A DNA stretch of 27,154 nucleotides from a virus: the IMG/VR virus record IMGVR_UViG_3300046642_000841, positions 1 to 27,154 of that record; one strand, given 5' to 3'. The notes beneath the pieces were generated by a model, which did not search any database, was not told the DNA's origin, and was given only the letters and a program-made list of their open reading frames with translations. Each line of letters starts with the position of its first letter. Position 1 is the first letter of the stretch. The position numbers were made by a program, and so were the translations under genes. This document shows, piece after piece, positions 21,216 through 27,154 of the stretch.

Positions 21216-21999
21216 AGCCTGGCAGATAAGCCAAGCCAGGCGCGTCCAGCTCCCTGGTCTGTTGCCGGAAGGAACGCCAATCATAACCAAGGCGAAAGGC
21301 AGGAAATACATGGCCCTGTGCAGCTTCCATGAAGAGACCACGCCAAGCATGTCACTGGTACAGTACGAGAATGGCGAATGGGGTTACAAGTGTTTCGGGT
21401 GCGGGGCTACCGGCGACCCTATCAAGTATGTCCAGAAAACACAGGGCCTGGACTTCGTTGATGCTGTCAAGCTCCTGACCAAGGAAGCCAAGGCAGCCCC
21501 GGCCAGGCCCAGGCTGGTTGCTGAGTACGGCTACCAGGACCAGGAAGGGAACCTGCTGTTCCAGGTGCTGCGATATGAGCCCAAGTCATTCCGGTGCCGG
21601 CAGATGACTAAGGAAGGCTGGTCATGGTGTCTGGACGGGGTTAGGCAGGTCCTGTACCGATTGCCTGATATAGAGGCCAAGCCAGATGCTACTATTTACT
21701 ATGTGGAAGGAGAAAAGGATGTCGAAACGCTTCGCAGTCATGGCCTGGTGGGTACGACTAATCGCGGCGGGTCTGGTTCGTTCCGCCCTGAGCTGCTTGA
21801 TTCTATTCGGGGCCGGCGTCGTGTTGTGGTCATTCCTGACCGGGATGAACCTGGTATGGCGCTAATGAGAAAGGTCTTCGCCGCCGCTAGAAGCAAGGGA
21901 CATGACACGGGCTTCCTGCTCCTGCCCAGGTACAAGGACGTAACGGAATGGTTCGAGGCAGGGGAGTCCCTGGAAGACATGCTAAAGGAGGTACGGTAA
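21208..21999 (+). CDS. DNA primase with CHC2 zinc finger and TOPRIM domain, 263 aa
   Basis: The GTG at 21208 has GGGAAGGGGAAG just upstream; a longer in-frame start at 20932 would cross the HTH gene and lacks support. Zinc ligands are C38-x2-H41 ('CSFHEETTPSM') and C62-x2-C65 ('YKCFGCGATGDP'). The TOPRIM domain has the invariant Glu-168 ('IYYVEGEKDVETL') and D211-x-D213 ('VVVIPDRDEPG'). The enzyme would make RNA primers for phage replication. It is short, without a helicase domain, so it must work with the separate SF2 helicase or a host helicase. It ends in a TAATG overlap with a 29-aa membrane peptide. Confidence 0.88.
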   Translation: MVEAWQISQARRVQLPGLLPEGTPIITKAKGRKYMALCSFHEETTPSMSLVQYENGEWGYKCFGCGATGDPIKYVQKTQGLDFVDAVKLLTKEAKAAPARPRLVAEYGYQDQEGNLLFQVLRYEPKSFRCRQMTKEGWSWCLDGVRQVLYRLPDIEAKPDATIYYVEGEKDVETLRSHGLVGTTNRGGSGSFRPELLDSIRGRRRVVVIPDRDEPGMALMRKVFAAARSKGHDTGFLLLPRYKDVTEWFEAGESLEDMLKEVR

Positions 22000-22088
22000 T
22001 GGTCAGCTTCTGCCTGCACATTGCCGGGCTGTTCAGCGCCGGGGTTGCCATTGGCTACCTGTTGAAGCGCCTTTTCTTCCATGACTAA
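21999..22088 (+). CDS. Small membrane peptide, 29 aa
   Basis: The ATG at 21999 shares its A with the primase stop and has an excellent ribosome site (AAGGAGG, eight bases). The peptide is one transmembrane helix ('CLHIAGLFSAGVAIGYLLKR') with a positively charged C-terminal flank, and its stop overlaps the next gene start by eight bases. It resembles small phage membrane proteins, including holin- or pinholin-like peptides, but nothing specific can be assigned. Confidence 0.7.
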   Translation: MVSFCLHIAGLFSAGVAIGYLLKRLFFHD

Positions 22089-22818
22089 GCCCAAGACACA
22101 CCTGGTAATCCCTGACTGTCAGGTCCGGCCTGATGTTGACTACACACACCTGAAATGGATTGGTAACTATGCAGCCGAAAAGCGGCCCGATTCGATTATC
22201 TGCCTTGGAGACTTCGCGGACATGCCTAGCCTGTCAAGCTATGCGGTTGGCAAGGCTTCAGCGGAAGGGAAGAGATACGCGGATGACATCGCAGCAACCA
22301 AAGAAGCCATGTCCTTCCTTGTCAAGCCCATTGACCGACAGCGAGCTTACAAGCCAGCTAAGGTCCTCACCCTGGGAAACCATGAAGACAGAATCGACCG
22401 GGAAGCAGAGCACAACCCAAAATGGAAGGGCTTCCTGTCCAGTGCCGACCTTGGATACAAAGAAGCAGGATGGAAGGTTTACCCGTTTCTTAAGGTTGCC
22501 CAGGTTGATGGCTTCTCTTACTCTCACTTCTTCACCTCTGGAAACATGGGTCGTCCTGTTAGCAGTGCTGCTGCCCTACTTCGTCGTCGCCATTCTTCGT
22601 CGGTAATGGGACATGTCCAACTGCAGGATATAGCGATTCACCCAGTCACTCAGTCGATAGGATTGTTTGCTGGTATCTGCTATCAGCACGACGAAGGCTA
22701 TCTTGGACCGCAAGGCAATCACACCAAAAGAGGAGTGTGGATGCTGCATGAAATCAGAGAAGGTACGGCAGATTTGATGTTCGTTAGTCTCGGGTTCCTT
22801 CAGCGCAGGTATTCGTAG
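22081..22818 (+). CDS. Calcineurin-like metallophosphoesterase, 245 aa
   Basis: The two-metal site is visible: D12 in 'IPDCQ' (the usual D-x-H has Gln at 14), G43-D44-F-A-D47, N100-H101-E102 in 'LGNHEDR', H149 in 'FSYSHFF' and H178 in 'MGHVQ'. The family hydrolyses phosphodiesters or phosphomonoesters; in phages they are often small nucleases or DNA-end processors. The Gln in place of the first His is a change seen in other phage members. It lies between the membrane peptide and an HNH gene (TAGTG overlap at 22816-22820). Confidence 0.85.
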   Translation: MTKPKTHLVIPDCQVRPDVDYTHLKWIGNYAAEKRPDSIICLGDFADMPSLSSYAVGKASAEGKRYADDIAATKEAMSFLVKPIDRQRAYKPAKVLTLGNHEDRIDREAEHNPKWKGFLSSADLGYKEAGWKVYPFLKVAQVDGFSYSHFFTSGNMGRPVSSAAALLRRRHSSSVMGHVQLQDIAIHPVTQSIGLFAGICYQHDEGYLGPQGNHTKRGVWMLHEIREGTADLMFVSLGFLQRRYS

Positions 22819-23138
22819 TGTCATATCGAGACCCGGACTACACCAAGAAGTACTATCAGGCCAACAAGCCAAGGCACTACTGGAACCAGGTAAGAAGGCT
22901 TTACGGGATGGAAAAGAAGCAGGTTATTGACCTGTTTATTAAGCAGAACACGGTTTGCCCAATCTGTATGAGACAGATTAAGTTCAAGCTTGGCAAGTTC
23001 TGCATTGACCACAACCACGAAACCGGCAAGGTTCGCGGCATACTACACAAGGGATGCAACACGGCGCTTGGTCTGATGCACGACAGTACGGAGAGAATGC
23101 TACATGCCATCGAATACATAGCAAGGAGTCCAAAATGA
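22818..23138 (+). CDS. HNH endonuclease of the endonuclease VII type (copy 3)
   Basis: The core is C47-x2-C50 ('CPICMRQ'), 'CIDHNHETGK' (D64, H65, N66, H67), 'VRGILHKGCNTALGLMHDS' with C80. The N-terminal part is basic and short. It is the smallest of the clear copies and starts with GTG in an overlap with the phosphoesterase stop. It is close in motif to copies 1 and 2 yet lies in the early module. Homing or branched-DNA resolution are both possible. Confidence 0.88.
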   Translation: MSYRDPDYTKKYYQANKPRHYWNQVRRLYGMEKKQVIDLFIKQNTVCPICMRQIKFKLGKFCIDHNHETGKVRGILHKGCNTALGLMHDSTERMLHAIEYIARSPK

Positions 23139-23308
23139 AACGCACCTTCCTGTTCCTGGTCCTGTACCTGTCTTCCCTGGTCGGTCTTGCCTATTACCTG
23201 GCCCTGACCCGACAGTCAGACCGCAGGTTCGAGTTGGAGACTGACCGGGCCTGGAAAGGTGCCAGGCTGGAGCTGTGCCAGCAGGGGATACATTGTGATG
23301 GCTCCTAG
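23135..23308 (+). CDS. Small membrane-anchored protein, 57 aa
   Basis: The ATG at 23135 overlaps the previous stop (ATGA). The protein has a transmembrane helix or uncleaved signal anchor at 3-23 ('RTFLFLVLYLSSLVGLAYYL'), then a charged region 'QSDRRFELETDRAWKGARLE' and a C-terminal 'CQQGIHCDGS' with two Cys, probably outside the cytoplasm. It could be a Rz-like, signal-arrest or superinfection-exclusion type protein, but there is no decisive motif. It overlaps the next gene by 11 bases. Confidence 0.68.
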   Translation: MKRTFLFLVLYLSSLVGLAYYLALTRQSDRRFELETDRAWKGARLELCQQGIHCDGS

Positions 23309-23630
23309 GGCTAAGCAGCCAGCAAGGAAGACACTTGAAAAGTACGGTCTTAGTGGCGGTGACTGGAAGGCACTGGGGGATGTACAGCGGTGGTCCTGTG
23401 CCACTTGTAGGAAAAGCCTACTCGGGGACTGCATGGTATTTGTGGACCACGAACACTTGCCACGGTATCGTGACCTTCCTGCAGACAAGAAGCGCCTGGC
23501 TGTGCGGGGCCTGCTTTGCTATCAGTGCAATCGCTTCAGGGTAGCTAAAAATACCTACTTGACAGCGCTGGCAGTGGTGGAGTATCTTGAAAAGCATGAG
23601 GACAGGAAGCGCCGGCAGGTAGCCGGTTAA
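23298..23630 (+). CDS. HNH endonuclease, endonuclease VII-like, diverged (copy 4)
   Basis: I start at ATG 23298, with AGGGGA upstream and an 11-base overlap with the membrane gene; a frame start at 23259 would add residues wholly within that gene. The core is C34-x2-C37 ('SCATCRKS'), 'VDHEHLPRYRDL' (D50, H51, E52, H53) and 'VRGLLCYQCNRFRVAKNTYL' with C74-x2-C77. The ALGLLGDN segment of the other copies is replaced by RFRVAKNT, so it is the most divergent copy. It is likely still active, because the Cys pairs and DHxH core remain. Confidence 0.8.
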   Translation: MAPRAKQPARKTLEKYGLSGGDWKALGDVQRWSCATCRKSLLGDCMVFVDHEHLPRYRDLPADKKRLAVRGLLCYQCNRFRVAKNTYLTALAVVEYLEKHEDRKRRQVAG

Positions 23631-23664
23631 GCCTGAACTAGACCAAGAAGAAGGAGACTGGACC

Positions 23665-24024
23665 ATGAACACGAACGAAACCGTTACCGCTCAGGGCTAC
23701 GATGTCGGCACCACTCACGTCCTGAATGTGCCGCCGGGATGGCTCCTGGCCGGCACCATCGCCGAAGTGACCAAGGAAGAGTTGGTCCTGCGGGACAGCA
23801 TCTACATTGAGGGTATCGGCGATGGCCATTCGGCACTTAGCAGCGTGTCTTCCGCCGTGTCGGCCAAGGACCTGAAGTCGGCCGTTACCAAGTGCTACCC
23901 GGTTCGTGACGGCATGCGCCTGCGCCGGGATGCGGTGCTGATTTCGGTGCCGTGCGTGCGGGACATGACCCCGCTTAGCCGTGGCGATGATGCCAATGCC
24001 ATCAAGAAGGCAGCCGGGAAGTAA
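23665..24024 (+). CDS. Unrecognised protein preceding the AAA/VWA pair, 119 aa
   Basis: GAAGGAG lies eight bases before the ATG. The protein has a compact beta-rich N-terminal half ('VLNVPPGWLLAGTIAEVTKE' then 'ELVLRDSIYIEGIGDGHSAL') and a charged C-terminal half. The pattern, a strand pair then a turn, resembles an Sm-like or beta-barrel fold but is not a match I can name. It directly precedes the AAA+ gene and may be an adaptor or substrate of that machine. Inferred from position only. Confidence 0.6.
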   Translation: MNTNETVTAQGYDVGTTHVLNVPPGWLLAGTIAEVTKEELVLRDSIYIEGIGDGHSALSSVSSAVSAKDLKSAVTKCYPVRDGMRLRRDAVLISVPCVRDMTPLSRGDDANAIKKAAGK

Positions 24025-24027
24025 CCG

Positions 24028-24046
24028 GAAGTAACAGGGTTACTTC
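24028..24046 (+). other. Hairpin before the AAA+ gene
   Basis: GAAGTAAC-AGG-GTTACTTC is a perfect eight-base stem with a three-base loop just after the 119-aa gene, followed by another GTAAC (24047-24051). No T-run follows, so it is not a classic terminator on either strand. It may slow the polymerase or be an RNA-processing site separating the gene pair. Confidence 0.5.
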
Positions 24047-24070
24047 GTAACAGGAAAGGACTGGGCCAAA

Positions 24071-25105
24071 ATGAACATGCAACTAATCAAGGCGCTGGTG
24101 CAGGCAGACGTGCCGGTGCTGCTATGGGGGCCTCCAGGTGTCGGTAAAACTGCATCGCTTCTTGCCATGGCGGGTGACGATTCTGACACACACGTCGAAG
24201 TCCTTGTTGGTTCCACGTTGGACCCCATTGATGTCGGCGGGTATTTGGTACCGGACAGCACCGGGACGGTACGCAGTACGCCACCACCCTGGGCTCGTCG
24301 CATTAGCGAGGCCCTGGAAGCAGGGCATGCCGCCTGGCTAATCCTGGACGAGTTGTCATGTGCGCCGCCCAGCGTACAGGCAGCCCTGCTCAGGGTGGTA
24401 AATGAAAGGAAGGTCGGGGAATGCAACATCTCTGGTTGCCGGGTTATGGCGGCGGCGAATCCTTCCGACACGGCGACCGATGGTGGAAGTTTGTCAGCAG
24501 CTACGGCCAATCGGTGGGCACACCTAGACTGGTCCGTGGATGCAAAGGCCTGGTCTCAGGGCGAGCTTTCTGGGTGGGGCCATCGGGGCGGTGGTACCTC
24601 CTTGGCTTCCGCCCGTGCCTCCGTGACGGCTTTTATTAGCCGCAACCCTACTAGCCTGCTACAGGTCCCGAAAGATGCCGCACAGGAACGCGCCTGGCCC
24701 AGTCCGCGCTCTTGGTCGGCTGCAGCGCGGGCGCTGGCCGTTGCCCCTCCAGAGATGGCGGTAGCAGTGGTCAGCGCCTGCGTTGGTTCGGGAGCTGCCA
24801 ACCAGTGGGCAGAGTGGCTCCTGCAAAACGACCTTCCAGACCCGGAAGACATGCTTTCCGGGAAGGTCAAGGTACCTGACAGGGGGGACAGAGCCTATGC
24901 AGCCTTATTTGCAGTCGTGTCGTGTGCCGGTACGGAAAACCCACAGCGCACGGCCAGGATTGAAGCTGCCTGGAACATTCTGTCAAAGTGCCGCCCCGAT
25001 ATCGCCCTTGGACCCGCCAGCTCCTTGCTTGACATGTCGGATGGAGAAGTACCTAAAGCTGCAATGGGATTGGCGGCTCGTCTTAGAGGGGCTGGCGTGA
25101 AATGA
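24071..25105 (+). CDS. MoxR-type AAA+ ATPase, 344 aa
   Basis: Walker A is GPPGVGKT (20-27), Walker B 'AWLILDEL' (88-95) and the sensor region 'CRVMAAANPSD' (123-133) with 'ATANRWAHLDW' (144-154), all typical of MoxR/RavA-like AAA+ proteins. AAAGGA lies upstream of the ATG. The lid domain follows at about 200-300. MoxR proteins act as chaperones that remodel a partner, usually a VWA-domain protein; one follows two genes later. The pair and its spacing are the strongest reason for the call. Confidence 0.88.
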   Translation: MNMQLIKALVQADVPVLLWGPPGVGKTASLLAMAGDDSDTHVEVLVGSTLDPIDVGGYLVPDSTGTVRSTPPPWARRISEALEAGHAAWLILDELSCAPPSVQAALLRVVNERKVGECNISGCRVMAAANPSDTATDGGSLSAATANRWAHLDWSVDAKAWSQGELSGWGHRGGGTSLASARASVTAFISRNPTSLLQVPKDAAQERAWPSPRSWSAAARALAVAPPEMAVAVVSACVGSGAANQWAEWLLQNDLPDPEDMLSGKVKVPDRGDRAYAALFAVVSCAGTENPQRTARIEAAWNILSKCRPDIALGPASSLLDMSDGEVPKAAMGLAARLRGAGVK

Positions 25106-25293
25106 CTATCGCCGTCATTGCACTGTCGGTCCTGTGCCTGGTCCTTGCCGGTGCTTGCCTGTTCATGTTCCGGGCAGGTGAGGACCTGTACCTGGCAGGC
25201 TTCAAGAAGGGCTGTCATGCCACCATGCAGGAACTGGTTAGCCAGCTCCGGGCTACCCCGGTCAGGACAGGAAAGCAGCAAGTAAAGAATTAG
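25102..25293 (+). CDS. Small membrane protein between AAA+ and VWA genes, 63 aa
   Basis: The ATG at 25102 overlaps the AAA+ stop (ATGA). A hydrophobic segment 'IAVIALSVLCLVLAGACLFM' (3-22) is a single transmembrane helix, followed by a soluble region with Cys and basic residues ('GFKKGCHATMQELVSQLRAT'). The gene sits in the middle of the AAA+/VWA pair, so it could tether the complex to the membrane. That is inference from position. Confidence 0.7.
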   Translation: MTIAVIALSVLCLVLAGACLFMFRAGEDLYLAGFKKGCHATMQELVSQLRATPVRTGKQQVKN

Positions 25294-25301
25294 CTTCCTT
25301 T

Positions 25302-25334
25302 TTCAGCCAGGAGCTGTTAAGGTTCCTGGCTGAA
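25302..25334 (+). other. Perfect 11-base hairpin upstream of the VWA gene
   Basis: TTCAGCCAGGA (25302-25312) and TCCTGGCTGAA (25324-25334) form a perfect 11-base stem with an 11-base loop, between the membrane gene and the VWA gene. It is preceded by TTCCTTT but not followed by a T-run, so it is not a rightward intrinsic terminator. RNA processing or a protein-binding site is more likely. Confidence 0.6.
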
Positions 25335-25365
25335 CTTGGGGGCTAATTCACTGGAAGGAGTCGAC

Positions 25366-26529
25366 ATGGGCCTATTTGCACGGGAGCTTAAGGGCGATGA
25401 AGTCAAACTGGTTGAGGACAGCTTGCTTTTGGCCAGAGCAGTTCGACCTTACTATGGATTGGCACTGTCAGCCCTGCAGCCACATGCTGTGGATGGCCTC
25501 CAGACCGTGGCAGTGGACGCTAACTGGAACCTGTACATCGACACTGCTTGGCTATCAGCGCTGGACCCGGAAAAGCGTGCCGGGGTTATTGCCTGCCATG
25601 AAATTGAGCATTTACTAAGGAACCATCCCGGCAGGCAGGACCTGACCAAGGCCGAGAAGGAGCTGTGGAACATAGCCGCCGATGCTGAAATCAATGACGA
25701 CTGCGACCAGGCTGTCCTTCCAGACGGCTGTGTCCACCCTTCCAACTTCGGCGCCAAGGAAGGGCTGACATGCGAGGAATATCTTGACATGATACCGGTC
25801 ACGCGGGTCAAGATAGTGCCAAAGTGCGGGTCAGGGTCAGGCGGTGAACCTGGAGAGTACGAACTGGAAGCAACCGATAAGGACGGTAACAAGGTAGGTG
25901 TTAGCCAGGAGATTGCAGACCAAATCAGGGCCAGTACGGCACAGGCGGTGAAGGAACATGTCAAACAGCATGGTCGCGGCGACGTACCGAACAGCATTGT
26001 CATGTGGGCAGACGTGGAAGCTGCAAAAAGGGAGGTTCTTCCCCCCTCTTGGGACAGGAAGCTATCGCACCTACTGGGTAGTAAATCCCGGGAGCTTACA
26101 AACCGTCGTGCAGACTATACGTTTGGAAAGATACACCGTCGTACACGCGCTGGTCAGGTAATCCGGCCGACCTTGGCAGCTCCTAAAATTAAGGTAGGGC
26201 TTGTCATCGACACGTCTGGCAGCATGTGCGGCTATGGCAGTGAAGTCCTGACGGCGGTGCAGCAGATTACCAAGCGGTATGACTTCTTTACCATCGACTG
26301 CGATGCCTCGGTCAAGTCGATTAGCAAGAAGAAAAAGGGCTTCCAGGGCGGGGGCGGTACCGACCTGACCAGCGCTATCAAGCAGGCCGACAAGATGGCC
26401 GATGCTATCGTTGTCGTGACTGACTGCGACACGCCCTGGCCGGACAAGACAAGAGCGCCCATGATTGTCGTGGCCACTTCAACCAGCTCCAGTCCCGATT
26501 GGGCAACCAGGGTACAGGTAAAGCAATGA
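25366..26529 (+). CDS. Metallopeptidase-like/VWA-domain protein (DUF2201-like), 387 aa
   Basis: The N-terminal half resembles the putative metallopeptidase domain: HExxH at 78-82 (H-E-I-E-H) followed by 'LLRNHPGR' and 'WNIAADAEIND' (101-111), where the D/E may be the third ligand. A flexible, Ser/Gly-rich linker follows (about 153-165). The C-terminal half has a VWA-like domain with the metal-ion-dependent adhesion site D282-x-S284-x-S286 ('IDTSGSM'), T332 ('GGGGTDL') and D353 ('VTDCD'). GAAGGAG lies five bases before the ATG at 25366. With the MoxR AAA+ two genes upstream it forms a typical ATPase/VWA pair. Substrate unknown. Confidence 0.86.
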   Translation: MGLFARELKGDEVKLVEDSLLLARAVRPYYGLALSALQPHAVDGLQTVAVDANWNLYIDTAWLSALDPEKRAGVIACHEIEHLLRNHPGRQDLTKAEKELWNIAADAEINDDCDQAVLPDGCVHPSNFGAKEGLTCEEYLDMIPVTRVKIVPKCGSGSGGEPGEYELEATDKDGNKVGVSQEIADQIRASTAQAVKEHVKQHGRGDVPNSIVMWADVEAAKREVLPPSWDRKLSHLLGSKSRELTNRRADYTFGKIHRRTRAGQVIRPTLAAPKIKVGLVIDTSGSMCGYGSEVLTAVQQITKRYDFFTIDCDASVKSISKKKKGFQGGGGTDLTSAIKQADKMADAIVVVTDCDTPWPDKTRAPMIVVATSTSSSPDWATRVQVKQ

Positions 26530-26546
26530 CCAAGGAACAGGAGCTG

Positions 26547-27154
26547 CTAGGTACCGTTCCAGCGCCGCAAATGCCCGCCAGGAGCATGCCCGGTGTCGAC
26601 GTGAACCCAGCCGGACTTGGGGTAGAATCCAATGCCGCCAAGCTCAGGTAGCTTATCATCCAGGTACAATTCCATGATGGCAGCATGAAGCTCAGCCACT
26701 GTTTTGCCAGCCGGTCTAATGTCTGCGGCCTGCCCCTGTACATGGTAGCTACCGGAAGCTACCTGGTGGGCAGCGCTTTTATTGGCAAGCTCCGCATTAT
26801 ATGCCGGTGTCCTGTAGCCGCTGATAACTTGACATGGGACGACTATGGCCACACGACATTTGTCCAGTAGGGACATAAGCTCCGGTAGCCTGTCAGCGAA
26901 TGCTTCCGGGTAAGGTGTCCCGGGGCTACCACCAGGCCCGTCATGGCAGGCCAGCTCAGAAACCTTGAAGTATTGACCATCCTGGAGCATGATTAGACCA
27001 TGAAGATTTGGGCTGTTGCCATTAACACTTCCTGTGCTTCCTGGGCTTCCGGGGCTTCCTGGGCTTCCCGGGCTTCCTGGGCTTCCCGGGCTTACCGGGC
27101 TTCCTGGGCTTCCCGGGCTTCCTGGGCTTCCGGGGCTTCCTGGGCTTCCCGGGC
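26547..27154 (-). CDS. M15-family peptidase with in-frame collagen-like N-terminal repeat, partial
   Basis: The catalytic domain is clear: '[11 protein letters not shown]' (55-65 from ATG 26990), H83 and D90 in 'HVQGQAAD', and H130 in '[10 protein letters not shown]', the zinc ligands and active residues of Peptidase_M15 (D-Ala-D-Ala carboxypeptidase/endolysin type). There is no ribosome site before ATG 26990, and the same frame continues upstream through '[14 protein letters not shown]' into Gly-Ser-Pro repeats to the edge at 27154 without a stop. The variable Pro codons there (CCA, CCC, CCG) are all synonymous. A collagen-like stalk carrying a cell-wall peptidase would suit a virion fibre or lysin. 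The true start is outside the window. Confidence 0.72.
   Translation of the reverse strand, partial: PGSPGSPGSPGSPGSPGSPVSPGSPGSPGSPGSPGSPGSTGSVNGNSPNLHGLIMLQDGQYFKVSELACHDGPGGSPGTPYPEAFADRLPELMSLLDKCRVAIVVPCQVISGYRTPAYNAELANKSAAHQVASGSYHVQGQAADIRPAGKTVAELHAAIMELYLDDKLPELGGIGFYPKSGWVHVDTGHAPGGHLRRWNGT
27028..27154. repeat. Nine-base repeat array, right end
   Basis: The unit is GCTTCC plus NGG, about 14 copies to the edge, with one TAC in place of TCC at 27102-27110. It is the same unit as at 12052-12234. On the minus strand it encodes Gly-Ser-Pro. It probably continues past the window. Confidence 0.9.

Noticed and set aside
26526-26651. A 41-codon plus-strand frame after the VWA gene with an ATGA overlap
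   Set aside because: It lies opposite the conserved C-terminus of the M15 peptidase and has no motif.

Overview
This window is part of the genome of a double-stranded DNA tailed bacteriophage (or a close prophage or metagenomic relative). The left 16.25 kb reads on the minus strand and is a late, virion-assembly module. From right to left it runs through small regulatory and zinc-binding proteins, a GNAT-like protein, the large terminase subunit, a collagen-like protein, the portal, the scaffold, the major capsid protein, small head proteins, a likely head-tail connector and the start of a very long structural protein that runs off the left edge. The right 10 kb reads on the plus strand and is an early module: DUF3310 protein, LOG-family protein, RecE-like nuclease, ssDNA-binding-like protein, SF2 helicase, LuxR-type HTH protein, CHC2/TOPRIM primase, metallophosphoesterase, and a MoxR-type AAA+ ATPase with a metallopeptidase-like/VWA protein. 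A minus-strand M15 peptidase closes the window, with an in-frame collagen-like repeat running off the right edge.

The two modules diverge from a gene-free control region at about 16264-16741. Genes are packed tightly: TAATG, ATGA and GTGA stop/start overlaps are the rule, so most proteins are probably made by translational coupling. At least four HNH genes of the endonuclease VII type are scattered through both modules. Several real small genes (29 to 59 codons) are easy to miss and are listed here.

The most distinctive signal is a set of promoters with one geometry: a TTGA-type -35, a 17-base spacer, a -10 hexamer, then exactly 6 bases and the ATG. Transcription from these would start at or next to the A of the start codon, giving leaderless mRNAs. 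Three clear cases precede plus-strand genes at 7676, 9101 and 16777. The first late gene (start 16251) has an extended -10 at the same distance. Two of the small plus-strand genes (7676, 9101) sit inside the minus-strand late operon, tail to tail with the scaffold and portal genes, and share a 24-base operator-like element. They look like independently expressed cargo genes ('morons').

A 9-base repeat occurs in two places (12052-12234 and 27028-27154). It reads as collagen-like Gly-Ser-Pro/His on the minus strand and as Ala-Ser-X on the plus strand. The variable base falls almost always at a synonymous third position of the minus-strand reading, which favours collagen, yet a promoter-like signal of the leaderless type also points at the plus-strand ATG in both places.

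The host cannot be named. Heavy use of leaderless starts and GTG/TTG codons, and moderately GC-rich DNA, would suit an actinobacterium, but this is inference. No tRNA, integrase, attachment site or CRISPR array was recognised.
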